A program made the translations under genes and the position numbers. Shown here in pieces: positions 43,136 through 52,652 of a stretch of DNA of 64,000 nucleotides. The stretch covers positions 607,278 to 671,277 of the forward strand of contig CAILHZ010000016.1 in NCBI GenBank assembly GCA_903834135.1, given 5' to 3'. Every line of letters starts with the position of its first letter. Position 1 is the first letter of the stretch. Origin of the DNA: an uncultured Opitutia bacterium (lineage in GTDB: Bacteria > Verrucomicrobiota > Verrucomicrobiia > Opitutales > Opitutaceae). The notes beneath the pieces are model-generated. The model was not told the DNA's origin, searched no databases, and worked only from the letters and a program-made list of their open reading frames with translations.

Positions 43136-44650
43136 GTGGCTTTACTCGAAGCACGTAATCTTACCAAACGCTTTGCTGGTGTCACTGCGTTGCGAAGTGT
43201 TGGGTTTAAGCTCGAGCAAGGTGAGATACATGCCCTGTGTGGAGAAAATGGAGCAGGTAAATCTACATTAATAAAACTCTTATCCGGTATTTATCCTTAT
43301 GGTTCCTACGAAGGGGAGCTTAGGGTAAATGAAGCGAAGGTTGAGTTTGAATCTGTGCGTGATGCCGAAGCAGTAGGGATAGCAGTCATCACGCAAGAAT
43401 TTTCCTTAATTGATGAACTCAGTGTTGCTGAGAATATTTTCCTTGGAAGACTTCCCAAGATTGGAATTCGTGTAGACTGGGCAAAGTTACACGAAGACGT
43501 TGTAATTCTATTACAGTCTTTTGATCTTAATATAAAACCAGAAACCTTGGTTTGTGAATTAGGTGTTGGGCAAAAACAGTTAATCGAAATTATTCGGGCA
43601 ATTGATAAGCATACTGGAATACTTGTTTTAGATGAACCCACTGCAGCTTTGGCTGATAATGAAATTAAGATTCTTCTAAACCACCTAAAACGTTTAAAAG
43701 AAGCGGGAACATCCTGCATTTATATATCGCATAAGTTAGACGAAGTCTTTGAGGTAGCAGATCGTATAACCATATTACGCGATGGAGAGAGTATAACTAC
43801 TGTAGAAACAGTTAAGACTTCAATTCCTGGTGTAATACGTGCCATGGTAGGTAGGCAGATCGGCGATTTATATCCTAAGCGTAGTTCGCAACGTTTAGGC
43901 GAGGTGCTAATGAGTGTAGATAATCTCTGTGCCGCGAACACTAAAAATGATGAGCTTATACTTAAAAATATAACGTTCCAGGTAAGAGCTGGTGAAGTGC
44001 TTGGAATCGGTGGATTAATGGGGGCAGGCAGAACAAGTCTACTCATGCATTTATTTGGAGTGTGGGGTGTGCGCTGCTCTGGAAGGCTTTTGATAAATAA
44101 AAAATGTCTGGATGATAACAATACACCCAGCGATCTTATCAAGCACGGTCTTGTGCTAGTAAGTGAGGATAGACGCAGGTACGGCTTAGTTCTAGATCAA
44201 GCTATTGGATTTAACTTATCTCTTTCTAGCTTAAGCCAGTTTGTGTCTTTTGGGAAACTAGATCTCATTAAAGAGTACGAGACTAACCAAGTTATGTTTG
44301 ATGCGCTGCGCATAAAAGCAGTGGATCAAACGCATCGTGTAGGGGAACTCTCAGGCGGTAATCAACAAAAAGTGGTGATAGGCAAAGCGCTTATGACAGA
44401 ACCGCAAGTGATTTTATTTGATGAACCAACTCGGGGTATAGATGTTGGAGCTAAACTAGAAGTGTATGAACTGATTAACCGCTTAACAGATCAAGGCAAG
44501 GCAGTCGTTCTTGTTTCAAGTGAGTTACCTGAACTCATGGGAATGAGTGATAGGATTATGATGATGCATGCAGGTACTCTAAGCGGTGAATTTAGTAGGA
44601 GTTCATTTACTCAGGAGAAGCTACTCGCTGCTGCTATGGGACAATCTTAA
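43136..44650 (+). CDS. xylG: XylG-type sugar ABC transporter ATP-binding protein
   Basis: A 504-residue ATPase with two nucleotide-binding domains, as usual for CUT2 sugar importers. The first has Walker A GENGAGKST, and the second has the degenerate GGLMGAGRTS with signature LSGGNQQKVVIGKAL. The start is GTG at 43136, 4 bases after the binding-protein stop. It drives the importer together with the permease 12 bases downstream. Confidence 0.93.
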   Translation: MALLEARNLTKRFAGVTALRSVGFKLEQGEIHALCGENGAGKSTLIKLLSGIYPYGSYEGELRVNEAKVEFESVRDAEAVGIAVITQEFSLIDELSVAENIFLGRLPKIGIRVDWAKLHEDVVILLQSFDLNIKPETLVCELGVGQKQLIEIIRAIDKHTGILVLDEPTAALADNEIKILLNHLKRLKEAGTSCIYISHKLDEVFEVADRITILRDGESITTVETVKTSIPGVIRAMVGRQIGDLYPKRSSQRLGEVLMSVDNLCAANTKNDELILKNITFQVRAGEVLGIGGLMGAGRTSLLMHLFGVWGVRCSGRLLINKKCLDDNNTPSDLIKHGLVLVSEDRRRYGLVLDQAIGFNLSLSSLSQFVSFGKLDLIKEYETNQVMFDALRIKAVDQTHRVGELSGGNQQKVVIGKALMTEPQVILFDEPTRGIDVGAKLEVYELINRLTDQGKAVVLVSSELPELMGMSDRIMMMHAGTLSGEFSRSSFTQEKLLAAAMGQS

Positions 44651-44662
44651 TCAATCTTAACT

Positions 44663-45787
44663 ATGAATCTCAAACTGATTAGAAATCTTGCAATGCCTTT
44701 TGCGCTAGTGGCAATTTGCACTTTCTTTGCGATAAAAGAGCCATCATTTATTGGACCACGAAATCTTACTCAACTAATTGTTGAATTTTCTATTACAGGC
44801 ACTCTTGCTCTAGGAATGTTCCTTGTTTTATTAACAGGACAAATTGATTTATCGGTAGGTAGTGGCGTAGGTTTAATTGGTGGATTAGCTGCAGTACTCA
44901 TTTTCCAATATAATGTGCCTGCTTACCTAGCACTTGGGATCGGGCTAGTCTTAGCTATTATTATTTGGTCTTTGATGGGGCTATTGATTGTTAAACATAA
45001 AATACCTTCATTTATCATTACTCTAGGTGGACTTTTAATCTTTAAAGGATTTTTTTGGCAGATCATTCAGAATTCAACGATTCCTGTATCGCGAGGTGAT
45101 GTAGAAAATATCTATTCTAAATTAACGACCTACTACTTACCTCATCAGCTAGGGCTGATTCTAGCTAGTGTTATAGCAGGACTGTTTGCCTATTTGATGC
45201 ATCATGCACGTGTCGCTAGGCGTGAGCATCACTTGGCTGTATCTGGAAGCTTAAAACCAGTTTTGCAGTGGTTTGTAATAACTACAGGGATTGTTGGATT
45301 AACCGTAATATTCAACCACTTCAGAGGAGTGCCGCTTACGGTATTGGTGTTAGCTTGTAGCGCGAGTGTGATTTATTTTCTAACACAGCACACCGCATTT
45401 GGTCGCTCTATTTACGCGATAGGGGGTAATGCTGAAGCTGCGGTGCTTTCCGGAATTAATGTTACACGTGTTACTACACTTGCTTACACGTTAATGGGTG
45501 CTGCAGTTGCATTGACAGGATTTATGACTACCGCTTATTCAGGTGCTAGTACTACTACAGTAGGCGACTTGATGGAACTTGATGCGATTGCAGCCTGTGT
45601 GATTGGTGGTACAGCTCTGCGTGGTGGACGCGGTACTGTGGGCGGAGTTATTTTTGGAGCATTGATTATGACAACGCTCCTTAATGGAATGACATTAATT
45701 GCAGTTGCACCCGAGATTAAGTTTATCGCTCGAGGAGCTGTGCTAACGCTTGCCGTGTGGATGGATGTACGACTCAGCAAAAAGTAA
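44663..45787 (+). CDS. xylH: XylH-type sugar ABC transporter permease
   Basis: A 374-residue CUT2 permease with about ten hydrophobic segments and the conserved block GQIDLSVGSGVGLIGGLAAVL and YAIGGNAEAAVLSGINVTRV. It completes the three-part importer. No xylose isomerase, kinase or regulator gene is next to it. Its stop codon directly abuts the stop of the convergent SDR gene. Confidence 0.93.
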   Translation: MNLKLIRNLAMPFALVAICTFFAIKEPSFIGPRNLTQLIVEFSITGTLALGMFLVLLTGQIDLSVGSGVGLIGGLAAVLIFQYNVPAYLALGIGLVLAIIIWSLMGLLIVKHKIPSFIITLGGLLIFKGFFWQIIQNSTIPVSRGDVENIYSKLTTYYLPHQLGLILASVIAGLFAYLMHHARVARREHHLAVSGSLKPVLQWFVITTGIVGLTVIFNHFRGVPLTVLVLACSASVIYFLTQHTAFGRSIYAIGGNAEAAVLSGINVTRVTTLAYTLMGAAVALTGFMTTAYSGASTTTVGDLMELDAIAACVIGGTALRGGRGTVGGVIFGALIMTTLLNGMTLIAVAPEIKFIARGAVLTLAVWMDVRLSKK

Positions 45788-46522
45788 TTAAGCAAGACCT
45801 TCAGCCATAGTTCGCATTTGAATTTCTATAATGCGTGACTTTGCAGATTGGGTGCAGGCGAGTAAAATCACCTGAGCAACATCTTCAGGATCGAGCATGT
45901 TTGATTGCGCAACACCTTCCTCCGTGCGACCTGTGCCAATAGCGAACTCAGTTTTAACTCCGCCCGGGCATATTGCACCCACCTTAATTCCTTTTTCGCG
46001 TAATTCACGGTCAAGTGCTTGTGCAAACCCGACCTGTGCAAACTTAGTCATGCAATAGACTGCCTCTCCCGCAAAACCGTATACGCCTGCCATGGACGAG
46101 ACCATGAGGATTGTTCCAGACTTTTGTTTTTCCATTACTGGAACTGCATACTTTGAAAATAGAAAAGTAGAACGCACATTTGTGTCTACCATTTGGTCAT
46201 AATCTTCAGCTGTGGTATCGACCAGCTTTTTGTAATTACCCATGCCTGTATTGTTAATCAGGATATCAAGTCTTCCGAAATGATCTACCGCTGCCTTAAC
46301 AGCTTCTATAGCAGTCTTTTCTTCTTTGGCATCACCGATGACAATAGCTGCTTTTCCGCCTAAGGCTTCAATTTCCTTTTTTAGAGTTTCAAGCTGCAAT
46401 TTTCTACGAGCAGTTATAACGATGCTTGCACCCTCAGCAGCGAGTGCACGAGCAGAAGCTTGGCCAATGCCAGCACTGGCACCAGTAATGATAGCAACTT
46501 TATTTAATAATTTTTTGGACAT
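45788..46522 (-). CDS. Short-chain dehydrogenase/reductase
   Basis: A 244-residue SDR enzyme with the cofactor motif TGASAGIG (14-21), the NNTGMGN block and the catalytic Ser...Tyr-x3-Lys (MVSSMAGVYGF, then YCMTK). It should oxidise or reduce an alcohol/ketone with NAD(P)H. It is convergent to the sugar importer, so a link to sugar metabolism is only positional. Confidence 0.92.
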   Translation of the reverse strand: MSKKLLNKVAIITGASAGIGQASARALAAEGASIVITARRKLQLETLKKEIEALGGKAAIVIGDAKEEKTAIEAVKAAVDHFGRLDILINNTGMGNYKKLVDTTAEDYDQMVDTNVRSTFLFSKYAVPVMEKQKSGTILMVSSMAGVYGFAGEAVYCMTKFAQVGFAQALDRELREKGIKVGAICPGGVKTEFAIGTGRTEEGVAQSNMLDPEDVAQVILLACTQSAKSRIIEIQMRTMAEGLA

Positions 46523-46714
46523 GGGGTAATTGGGATTAGAACAATAAAAGAGGTATGTACTTATATAAGAAAGTAAAGCAGGAGCTAAATATAGAGATTT
46601 GGTGTTATCTAGATTCTACGAGATGACGTAATTCTGCGTTAATAAAGCACAATAATTAGATAATTTGATGAAAAACTGCTTGGCCTAGGTATTTCCTCTG
46701 TAATAGTACTACCA

Positions 46715-48619
46715 ATGTCTAGTCATTCTACTCTGGAGTTAAGCCCAGCTGCAAAACGAGCACTTACCTTAGGCGCTCTAGGTGTTGTTTTTGGTGATAT
46801 AGGAACAAGTCCTCTATACACCATGCGCGAATGTATCTCTCACGTTCCTGTCGCAGACAGAGCGGCTGGAGTCTTAGGGGTTCTTTCCCTTATTTTTTGG
46901 TCTCTGCTACTTATTGTAAGTGTTAAGTATCTTTGGTTTGTTATGAAAGCGGATAATCAAGGAGAGGGTGGTATATTTGCTCTACTTGCTTTAATTCATA
47001 GCAAAAGCAAAGACGCAAAGGGGAATGTATCGCGCAGAGCTTTAGGCCCTATGGTCATCATGATTTTAATTGGTGCTGCTTTACTTTATGGTGACGGAAT
47101 AATTACCCCGGCAATTTCAGTACTAGGTGCGGCAGAAGGTTTTAATATGATAAGCCCTGCTTTTACACCGTATGTAACGCCGATGGCGTGTGTTATTTTG
47201 GCAGGGCTTTTTTGGGTTCAGCATAAGGGAACAAAAAGCATCGGAGGTATTTTCGGCCCTGTAATGTTGGTATGGTTTATTGGACTTGGTTTATTAGGAG
47301 CTTGGCACCTTATCAAGTTACCAAGTGTGCTCAAGGCGCTTAATCCAGCCTATGGCATAGCTTTACTGCATCACCCACCAGCTCAAGTTGCTACTCTGCT
47401 AGGCTCAATCGTACTAGCAGTTACAGGCGCAGAAGCGCTTTACGCAGATATGGGTCATTTCGGTAAACGCTACATTGCGTTTGCTTGGTATTTTGTGGCC
47501 TTCCCAGGACTTATTCTAAATTACTTTGGCCAAGGGGCTTTTATTCTTAGTCATCCTAATTTAACGGATAATCCTTTCTTTGCTATGGCTCCAGCAGGTT
47601 GGGGTCGCGCGACACTTACAGGACTTTCTATTGTTGCAGCTGTCATAGCCAGCCAAGCTCTAATATCAGGAGCATATTCTCTTACACGCCAGGCTATTCA
47701 ACTAGGATATTTTCCTCGCCTTAAAATTAACTACACTAATGCCGAACAATCTGGGCAAATCTACGTACCTTTTGTTAATACGCTATTGGCAATCGGATGT
47801 ATTCTTACTGCAGCAGTTTTTGGATCCAGTGATAAGTTAGCTTCTGCTTATGGAATTGCTGTTACGGGTACTATGGCGATTACAACTTTTGCTTACTTCT
47901 TTGTAGCTAGGAGAAATTGGAATTGGCCAATGTATAAAATTGGAACTATCTGCGCTTTATTTTTAGTCATCGACTTTGCTTTTTTCTCATCAAATGCATT
48001 GAAGATTGTGGATGGAGGATGGTTCCCGGTTGCTATTGCAGTAGTAGTGCTTGCAGTGATGCATACATGGAAAACAGGACGCGATGCAGTTTTTGCTGTT
48101 GTATACGCTAATAATGTAACCGAATCAGAGCTTATCGATATTGCACACAGTAAGTATATTGTGCGCGTACAAGGAGCTGCAGTTTTCATGGTAGGCTCTC
48201 AACAAGGAACACCTATTGCTCTACTTCATCATGTAAAAGCAAACCATAGCCTGCATAACACAGTTATATTGATGAGTATTGTGACCGAAGATGTTCCTAC
48301 GGTTCCGGAAAATAAATGTTTAGATCTACGTGAAATTGGAGCCGGAATTTGGAGAGCTAATGGTCATTATGGCTACATGCAGTCACCTAACGTGAGTGCT
48401 TTAGTTGAAATGATGCATACTGCTGGCGTTAAATTCAAAACCAACGGAACCATCTATTTCTTTAATAGGGAAATGGTCCTCAATGGCGGTAACAGTGGTA
48501 TGTGGGAATGGGAGAAGGCTTTTTATGCATTTCTCACTCGAAATTCACGTCCTGCTAAAGACTATTATCAAATACCACCTTCCCAGATTATTGAAATGGG
48601 ATTACCTTTACAGCTATAA
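46715..48619 (+). CDS. kup: Kup-family potassium uptake protein
   Basis: A 634-residue K+/H+ symporter with twelve hydrophobic helices and a cytoplasmic C-terminal domain of about 170 residues. The signature FGDIGTSPLYT is near the N-terminus, followed by GEGGIFALLALI and YGDGIITPAISVLGAAEG. Potassium uptake at low pH or high osmolarity is the family role. It is monocistronic; the 192-base upstream gap holds no riboswitch I can identify. Confidence 0.95.
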   Translation: MSSHSTLELSPAAKRALTLGALGVVFGDIGTSPLYTMRECISHVPVADRAAGVLGVLSLIFWSLLLIVSVKYLWFVMKADNQGEGGIFALLALIHSKSKDAKGNVSRRALGPMVIMILIGAALLYGDGIITPAISVLGAAEGFNMISPAFTPYVTPMACVILAGLFWVQHKGTKSIGGIFGPVMLVWFIGLGLLGAWHLIKLPSVLKALNPAYGIALLHHPPAQVATLLGSIVLAVTGAEALYADMGHFGKRYIAFAWYFVAFPGLILNYFGQGAFILSHPNLTDNPFFAMAPAGWGRATLTGLSIVAAVIASQALISGAYSLTRQAIQLGYFPRLKINYTNAEQSGQIYVPFVNTLLAIGCILTAAVFGSSDKLASAYGIAVTGTMAITTFAYFFVARRNWNWPMYKIGTICALFLVIDFAFFSSNALKIVDGGWFPVAIAVVVLAVMHTWKTGRDAVFAVVYANNVTESELIDIAHSKYIVRVQGAAVFMVGSQQGTPIALLHHVKANHSLHNTVILMSIVTEDVPTVPENKCLDLREIGAGIWRANGHYGYMQSPNVSALVEMMHTAGVKFKTNGTIYFFNREMVLNGGNSGMWEWEKAFYAFLTRNSRPAKDYYQIPPSQIIEMGLPLQL

Positions 48620-48682
48620 TTTCTACAAGCTAAAAATTAACTATGCGTAAATGATACGCACCTGTTTAGTTACAAGGTATCT

Positions 48683-48718
48683 AGACTTACCGTTTCTTTA
48701 TTAAGATACGGTAAGTCT
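48683..48718. terminator. Hairpin between convergent genes
   Basis: AGACTTACCGT (48683-48693) and ACGGTAAGTCT (48708-48718) form a perfect 11-base stem with a 14-base loop, lying between kup and the convergent outer-membrane protein gene. No strong T-run follows on either strand, so it may act as a bidirectional terminator or a transcript-stabilising stem. Confidence 0.5.
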
Positions 48719-48737
48719 TATAAGTTATAAATTCGTT

Positions 48738-49523
48738 CTAGTGCGAACTATGTGAGATAAGTGTCGAATTAACTATAAACTTAATAACCCATTTATCTGT
48801 AGCTTGGTTTAAGCCGTGACCAATTCCTACTTCAAAACCAGTCTTTGCATTACGATCTAATACTAAGAAAAAAGACTGTTGTTGATTGGAGATATTGTAG
48901 GGGTGATTTAATGGGCCAAAATCTGAGTATTGTTCTAATGCTATAGTCCACAGCTCAGAGAGATCATACGAGAGTCTAATGCAAGGTGCGAAGTCTAGTC
49001 TGCTAAGGCCATCAAAACTAGAATCAAGAATTGGGTTAATAACAAAAGTCATTTGTTTATTTCTCCATCCAATAATAGGTCTAATCTCTCCCGAATATTT
49101 TGACTGGTCCCACCGTCTAGCATTTGAACTGTATTCAAAATTAACACCGTAGAAAAAATCTTTTTTATCTGCATCAGGAATGACAAACAGGGCTCTAAGT
49201 TTACCGCTCTCTGAGTACAGTCTGTGATTTGCAGTCAGGGTATAGACAGGAAGATAAAGACCCAGTTCGCACCATGAGTTTAAACCATACGCAAATTCAG
49301 GAACTCCATTTAAGCTGCGGTTTGCAATAACAGCTCCATTATAGCTTGGGGTAGATGAACCTGCGGGTGTGAAATTATTATGTAACGTGAGGCTGACTTC
49401 TCCTGGGTTAGCTATATCACCGCCGTAAACCTGAATCTCATCTGTTTGACAGTTTGCGTTTATTGCAAACAGCAATGTGGCTAGTAGAACAGTCAGCAGA
49501 AGTTTATGCTTTAGTAAGATCAT
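48738..49523 (-). CDS. Predicted outer-membrane beta-barrel protein
   Basis: A 261-residue protein with a signal peptide (about 1-25, ending INANCQ) and a repeating pattern of alternating hydrophobic residues and aromatic girdles (EFAYGLNSWCELGLYLPVYT, FFYGVNFEYSS, RPIIGWR) typical of outer-membrane barrels. It resembles a family of uncharacterised barrel proteins in proteobacteria starting with an E/Q-VYG motif. Substrate unknown. Transcribed alone. Confidence 0.65.
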   Translation of the reverse strand: MILLKHKLLLTVLLATLLFAINANCQTDEIQVYGGDIANPGEVSLTLHNNFTPAGSSTPSYNGAVIANRSLNGVPEFAYGLNSWCELGLYLPVYTLTANHRLYSESGKLRALFVIPDADKKDFFYGVNFEYSSNARRWDQSKYSGEIRPIIGWRNKQMTFVINPILDSSFDGLSRLDFAPCIRLSYDLSELWTIALEQYSDFGPLNHPYNISNQQQSFFLVLDRNAKTGFEVGIGHGLNQATDKWVIKFIVNSTLISHSSH

Positions 49524-49605
49524 TAATTGCGTGGTTTAACCTGTAATAGATATTTTTTAATTTTTTTTAGAGGTGGTTAGGCAGCATTATAACGCATAAT
49601 TATAC

Positions 49606-50541
49606 TTAATTAAGGTCAACAGTACTGCGCAAAGTATAGGTATTTCCTGAAGGATCGGAACGGTATATCTCCACACGTGCTCCCTCCGAGCTTGCTTGGA
49701 CCTTTAAAAATGAACTTGGTGAACCTGTGTCACCGCCCCCTCGGCAATGTCCTGTATCACATTGCCACAGACCTCCTGGGAGTTTTTTAACTGATACGTC
49801 ATGGGTATGACCGCATAAGTATGCTTTTACATGATACTGCTCTAGGAGGACAATAAAACGCTGTGCAGTTTGTGGATTAACACTTACTGAGTCTGTACCA
49901 TGGCGAGATCTGTGCGTATCCATATCTGGGAAGGATTGTATTGGTTGGTGCCCAGTAACCCAAATAAATGCTTTATGCGTAGATTTTAAATCATCTTCGA
50001 TCCACTTGAAAGTGTCATCGGTTAAATCAACTACGCCCTTTTTCCCAGGGACAGCCCATGGATAAGTATCAATAGCAATGAAGTGTGAATTTCCATAATC
50101 CCATGAGTATAAGCTTAAATGACTTCCAGCTATACCGCGGTGAACTACGTTAGGAATTTTGTCTTTAAGCCATGAGCGAACCCAAGGCATAACAACTGCA
50201 TTTTCAACATCATGATTTCCTACAACAATATACCAGGGAAAATTTTTTCCTAGATATCGATCAATGACTGCCCTGTTTGATGCTGGTGGATCAAAATCGC
50301 CCGGTGACAATAAAAACGAACCTGGTCCTACGCGACTCATAGCTTCACAGGCACCATCAAAAAAGCGTTTACCGTCTTGTTTTGGATTTTCTGTGAAACT
50401 ACGCATATCACCTGCGATTGTAAACGACAGTGCAGAGTCTAATTTTTGAACATCGGCTTTTAGTGATCTTGATAGAATTATGGCCGAAGTAATAAAAAAA
50501 AGTTTTAGATATTTATAATGTGACAGCGTAAAAAATGACAT
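49606..50541 (-). CDS. Secreted calcineurin-type metallophosphoesterase
   Basis: A 311-residue protein with an N-terminal hydrophobic signal (about 10-29). The metallophosphoesterase motifs are present in order: AGDMR, SPGDFD, VVGNHD, VTGHQP and CGHTHD, giving the dinuclear metal site. The first motif, normally Asp-x-His, is Asp-Met-Arg here, so one metal ligand may differ. It should hydrolyse a phosphate ester in the periplasm. It lies 30 bases after an unknown small gene. Confidence 0.88.
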   Translation of the reverse strand: MSFFTLSHYKYLKLFFITSAIILSRSLKADVQKLDSALSFTIAGDMRSFTENPKQDGKRFFDGACEAMSRVGPGSFLLSPGDFDPPASNRAVIDRYLGKNFPWYIVVGNHDVENAVVMPWVRSWLKDKIPNVVHRGIAGSHLSLYSWDYGNSHFIAIDTYPWAVPGKKGVVDLTDDTFKWIEDDLKSTHKAFIWVTGHQPIQSFPDMDTHRSRHGTDSVSVNPQTAQRFIVLLEQYHVKAYLCGHTHDVSVKKLPGGLWQCDTGHCRGGGDTGSPSSFLKVQASSEGARVEIYRSDPSGNTYTLRSTVDLN

Positions 50542-50571
50542 AACGGCAAGAATCGTATGTACTTAATCTTT

Positions 50572-51042
50572 CTAAAACTCGAGTTCAATAAAGCCACCTG
50601 GATTTAGAGGCCTCCACACTGCACCTAAATTTTTAAGCTCAGTTTTAATATTCTTAAGTTCTTGATCACTTAGTTTTGGGGTGGGTGTTTTGCGTTGTTT
50701 GCAACTTATAGCCAGGGTGTCTTTAAAGGTGACTACATCAGATTCACCTCCCCACTGTTCTGCTTGGAGTACTTCTACTAAGCACTCACTTTGAAGTGCT
50801 TGAATATCTTTAGACCAGTCGCGTTTGTGTAAATGTACATCATTGGGATCTATAGGCATACCCTTTTTGATAAATCCCAAGAAACCGTTTTCCCAGTGAA
50901 GAGTTTTTTCTACAACAAAATGGAAAACATCGTGAGGCAGAATACCTTGCTTTGGTAGTAAGCCGCTGGTCTCTGTTTTATCCTCTCTAATACAGGTGAT
51001 ACGATCAAACTTTCCACTGCCCTTAGTCAGGATAATTTTCAT
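50572..51042 (-). CDS. Conserved hypothetical protein
   Basis: A 156-residue soluble protein with no signal. The N-terminal block MKIILTKGSGKFDRITCIREDK followed by LPKQGILPHDVFHFVVEKTLHW looks like a conserved, uncharacterised bacterial family seen in proteobacteria, with an invariant-looking PHD-x2-H motif. Function unknown. It is followed by the metallophosphoesterase gene on the same strand (30-base gap). Confidence 0.7.
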   Translation of the reverse strand: MKIILTKGSGKFDRITCIREDKTETSGLLPKQGILPHDVFHFVVEKTLHWENGFLGFIKKGMPIDPNDVHLHKRDWSKDIQALQSECLVEVLQAEQWGGESDVVTFKDTLAISCKQRKTPTPKLSDQELKNIKTELKNLGAVWRPLNPGGFIELEF

Positions 51043-51134
51043 TTTGCTAGGTGGTGCCTCTTGAGAGTGCGCGACAGGTTTACTGCAGTAAGTAATTATT
51101 TTACCTAATACTATAATCTACAACAAAAGTAGCG

Positions 51135-52466
51135 TTAGCCGTTAAAAGGCCAGAATCTAAATAGCTCTAAAAAGAAGATGCCAGCTATGATATAAGTCAT
51201 AGCCGATAATTTTTTTCCTTCTCCTTTAGCTAGTTTAACAATAGCTGCACTGATAAGGCCAAGGCCAAGACCCTCGGCAACACTGAAAGTAAGAGGAATT
51301 GCTAAAATCGTTATCACAACAGGTGCAGCAACACTGAAGTCGCTCATCTTGATCTCGATAACAGACTGCATCATGAATATGCCCACAATGACTAGAGCCG
51401 GAGCTGTAGCCGCACTAGGTATTGCAAGAATTAGCGGCGAAAAAAACAAAGCACCCAAGAAACACGCTGCCGTTGTTAATGCAGTTAGACCTGTACGACC
51501 GCCTGCTTCAACGCCACTGGCTGATTCAATATAACTGACTACGGTTGAAGTTCCGCTTAATGAACTGACAATAGCTGCAATAGAATCACTCATCAAGGCG
51601 CGTCCTACTTTGGGTAGTGTTCCGTCTGGTCTCATTAGCCCAGCTCGCTTTGTTACCCCAATTAAGGTTCCGATATTATCAAACATGTCGATGATTAGAA
51701 GTGTGAGTATAATTGGTAGCGCCTTAGCAAAATGTTCTATCACATACTTAAAATTAAGTTTGAGCATTACAGGCTCAGGTGATGCAGGCAGAGAAAAGAT
51801 TGAGTGAGGCCAAACTGTTATATGACCTCCCTGACCATCGGGGATAAAGATTCCTAGTACTGTTACACTTAGTATAGATAGTATGATAGCACCGGGAATC
51901 TTCCGAGTTACCAAAATTGCAGCCAGTGCAATACCGAAAAGAGCCAGAGCTACGGAAGGAGCTCTGAAGTCTCCTTGGCTTACAAATGTAGCTTTGTTGG
52001 CTATAATAATGCCTGCATTCTTAAGTCCTATAAAAGCTATAAACAGCCCGACGCCGCAGGTTATAGCGAGCTTCAGATAGAGCGGGATTGAATTAACTAT
52101 TTTTTCACGAATACCTGTTACTGAAAGCATTAAGAATATAGTACCGTTTATAAAAACGAAACCAAGAGCGCTCTGCCAAGGTATCCCTGCACCAATACAT
52201 ACTGAATAGGTGAAGTAGGCGTTGATACCCATACCCGGAGCCAGTGCCAAGGGGTAGTTAGTCATGAATGCCATAAGTGCGGTACTAAAGGCAGCAGTAA
52301 TTGCAGTTACTGTGACTAGTGCCGCTTGTGGCATACCTGCATCTTTTAAGATGAGCGGATTGACGGCTAAAATGTACGCCATTGCGGCAAAGGTGGTGAA
52401 GCCAGCCTGGATTTCACGCCCAATCGTTGTTTTATGGCCTTCGAGATCAAAGATGCGTTTTAACAT
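51135..52466 (-). CDS. NCS2-family purine permease (AzgA-like)
   Basis: A 443-residue nucleobase carrier starting at the ATG at 52466, which begins a typical MLKRIFDLEGHKTTIGREIQ N-terminus; the frame running to 52520 adds 18 unrelated residues. It has about twelve helices and the AzgA landmarks AMAYILAVNPLIL, APGMGINAYFTY and SLSGTSTVVSYIESASGVEAGG. It should import adenine, guanine or hypoxanthine with protons. It is divergent from the NUP-family gene at 52653, with 186 bases between the starts. Confidence 0.92.
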   Translation of the reverse strand: MLKRIFDLEGHKTTIGREIQAGFTTFAAMAYILAVNPLILKDAGMPQAALVTVTAITAAFSTALMAFMTNYPLALAPGMGINAYFTYSVCIGAGIPWQSALGFVFINGTIFLMLSVTGIREKIVNSIPLYLKLAITCGVGLFIAFIGLKNAGIIIANKATFVSQGDFRAPSVALALFGIALAAILVTRKIPGAIILSILSVTVLGIFIPDGQGGHITVWPHSIFSLPASPEPVMLKLNFKYVIEHFAKALPIILTLLIIDMFDNIGTLIGVTKRAGLMRPDGTLPKVGRALMSDSIAAIVSSLSGTSTVVSYIESASGVEAGGRTGLTALTTAACFLGALFFSPLILAIPSAATAPALVIVGIFMMQSVIEIKMSDFSVAAPVVITILAIPLTFSVAEGLGLGLISAAIVKLAKGEGKKLSAMTYIIAGIFFLELFRFWPFNG

Positions 52467-52495
52467 GTTGTACGGTGATCGATACCTGCATTTGT

Positions 52496-52521
52496 TGTGC
52501 CGATGAAGAAACAAAGGCACA
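52496..52521. promoter_or_regulatory. Stem-forming inverted repeat in purine-permease leader
   Basis: TGTGCC (52496-52501) pairs with GGCACA (52516-52521) around a 14-base loop, 30 bases upstream of the purine-permease start on the reverse strand. It could be an operator or a leader stem. No purine-riboswitch consensus is seen. Confidence 0.3.
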
Positions 52522-52586
52522 TTGTAATCAGTTCATTCCTTCATCTACGATGTTGTGCAATGAGCCAAGATTAATCCTGCTAAGAA

Positions 52587-52618
52587 TGCAGTGATTAAGT
52601 AGTTCCACTGGCACTGCA
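52587..52618. promoter_or_regulatory. Inverted repeat upstream of NUP-family gene
   Basis: TGCAGTG (52587-52593) is complementary to CACTGCA (52612-52618) across 18 bases, ending 34 bases before the ATG at 52653. A regulator site or a hairpin is possible; the arms are short. Confidence 0.3.
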
Positions 52619-52652
52619 ATTGCTATTAAATTTATTCAACAGCTTATCATAT

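Noticed and set aside
43306..44142. Two reverse-strand frames of 137 and 140 residues
   Set aside because: Both are shadows of the XylG ATPase gene, with serine-rich translations and no family match.
46523..46714. Potassium-linked riboswitch (c-di-AMP type) before kup
   Set aside because: No recognisable conserved core or strong secondary structure was found.
52467..52652. Purine riboswitch in the divergent purine region
   Set aside because: The conserved core segments of known purine riboswitches are not present on either strand.
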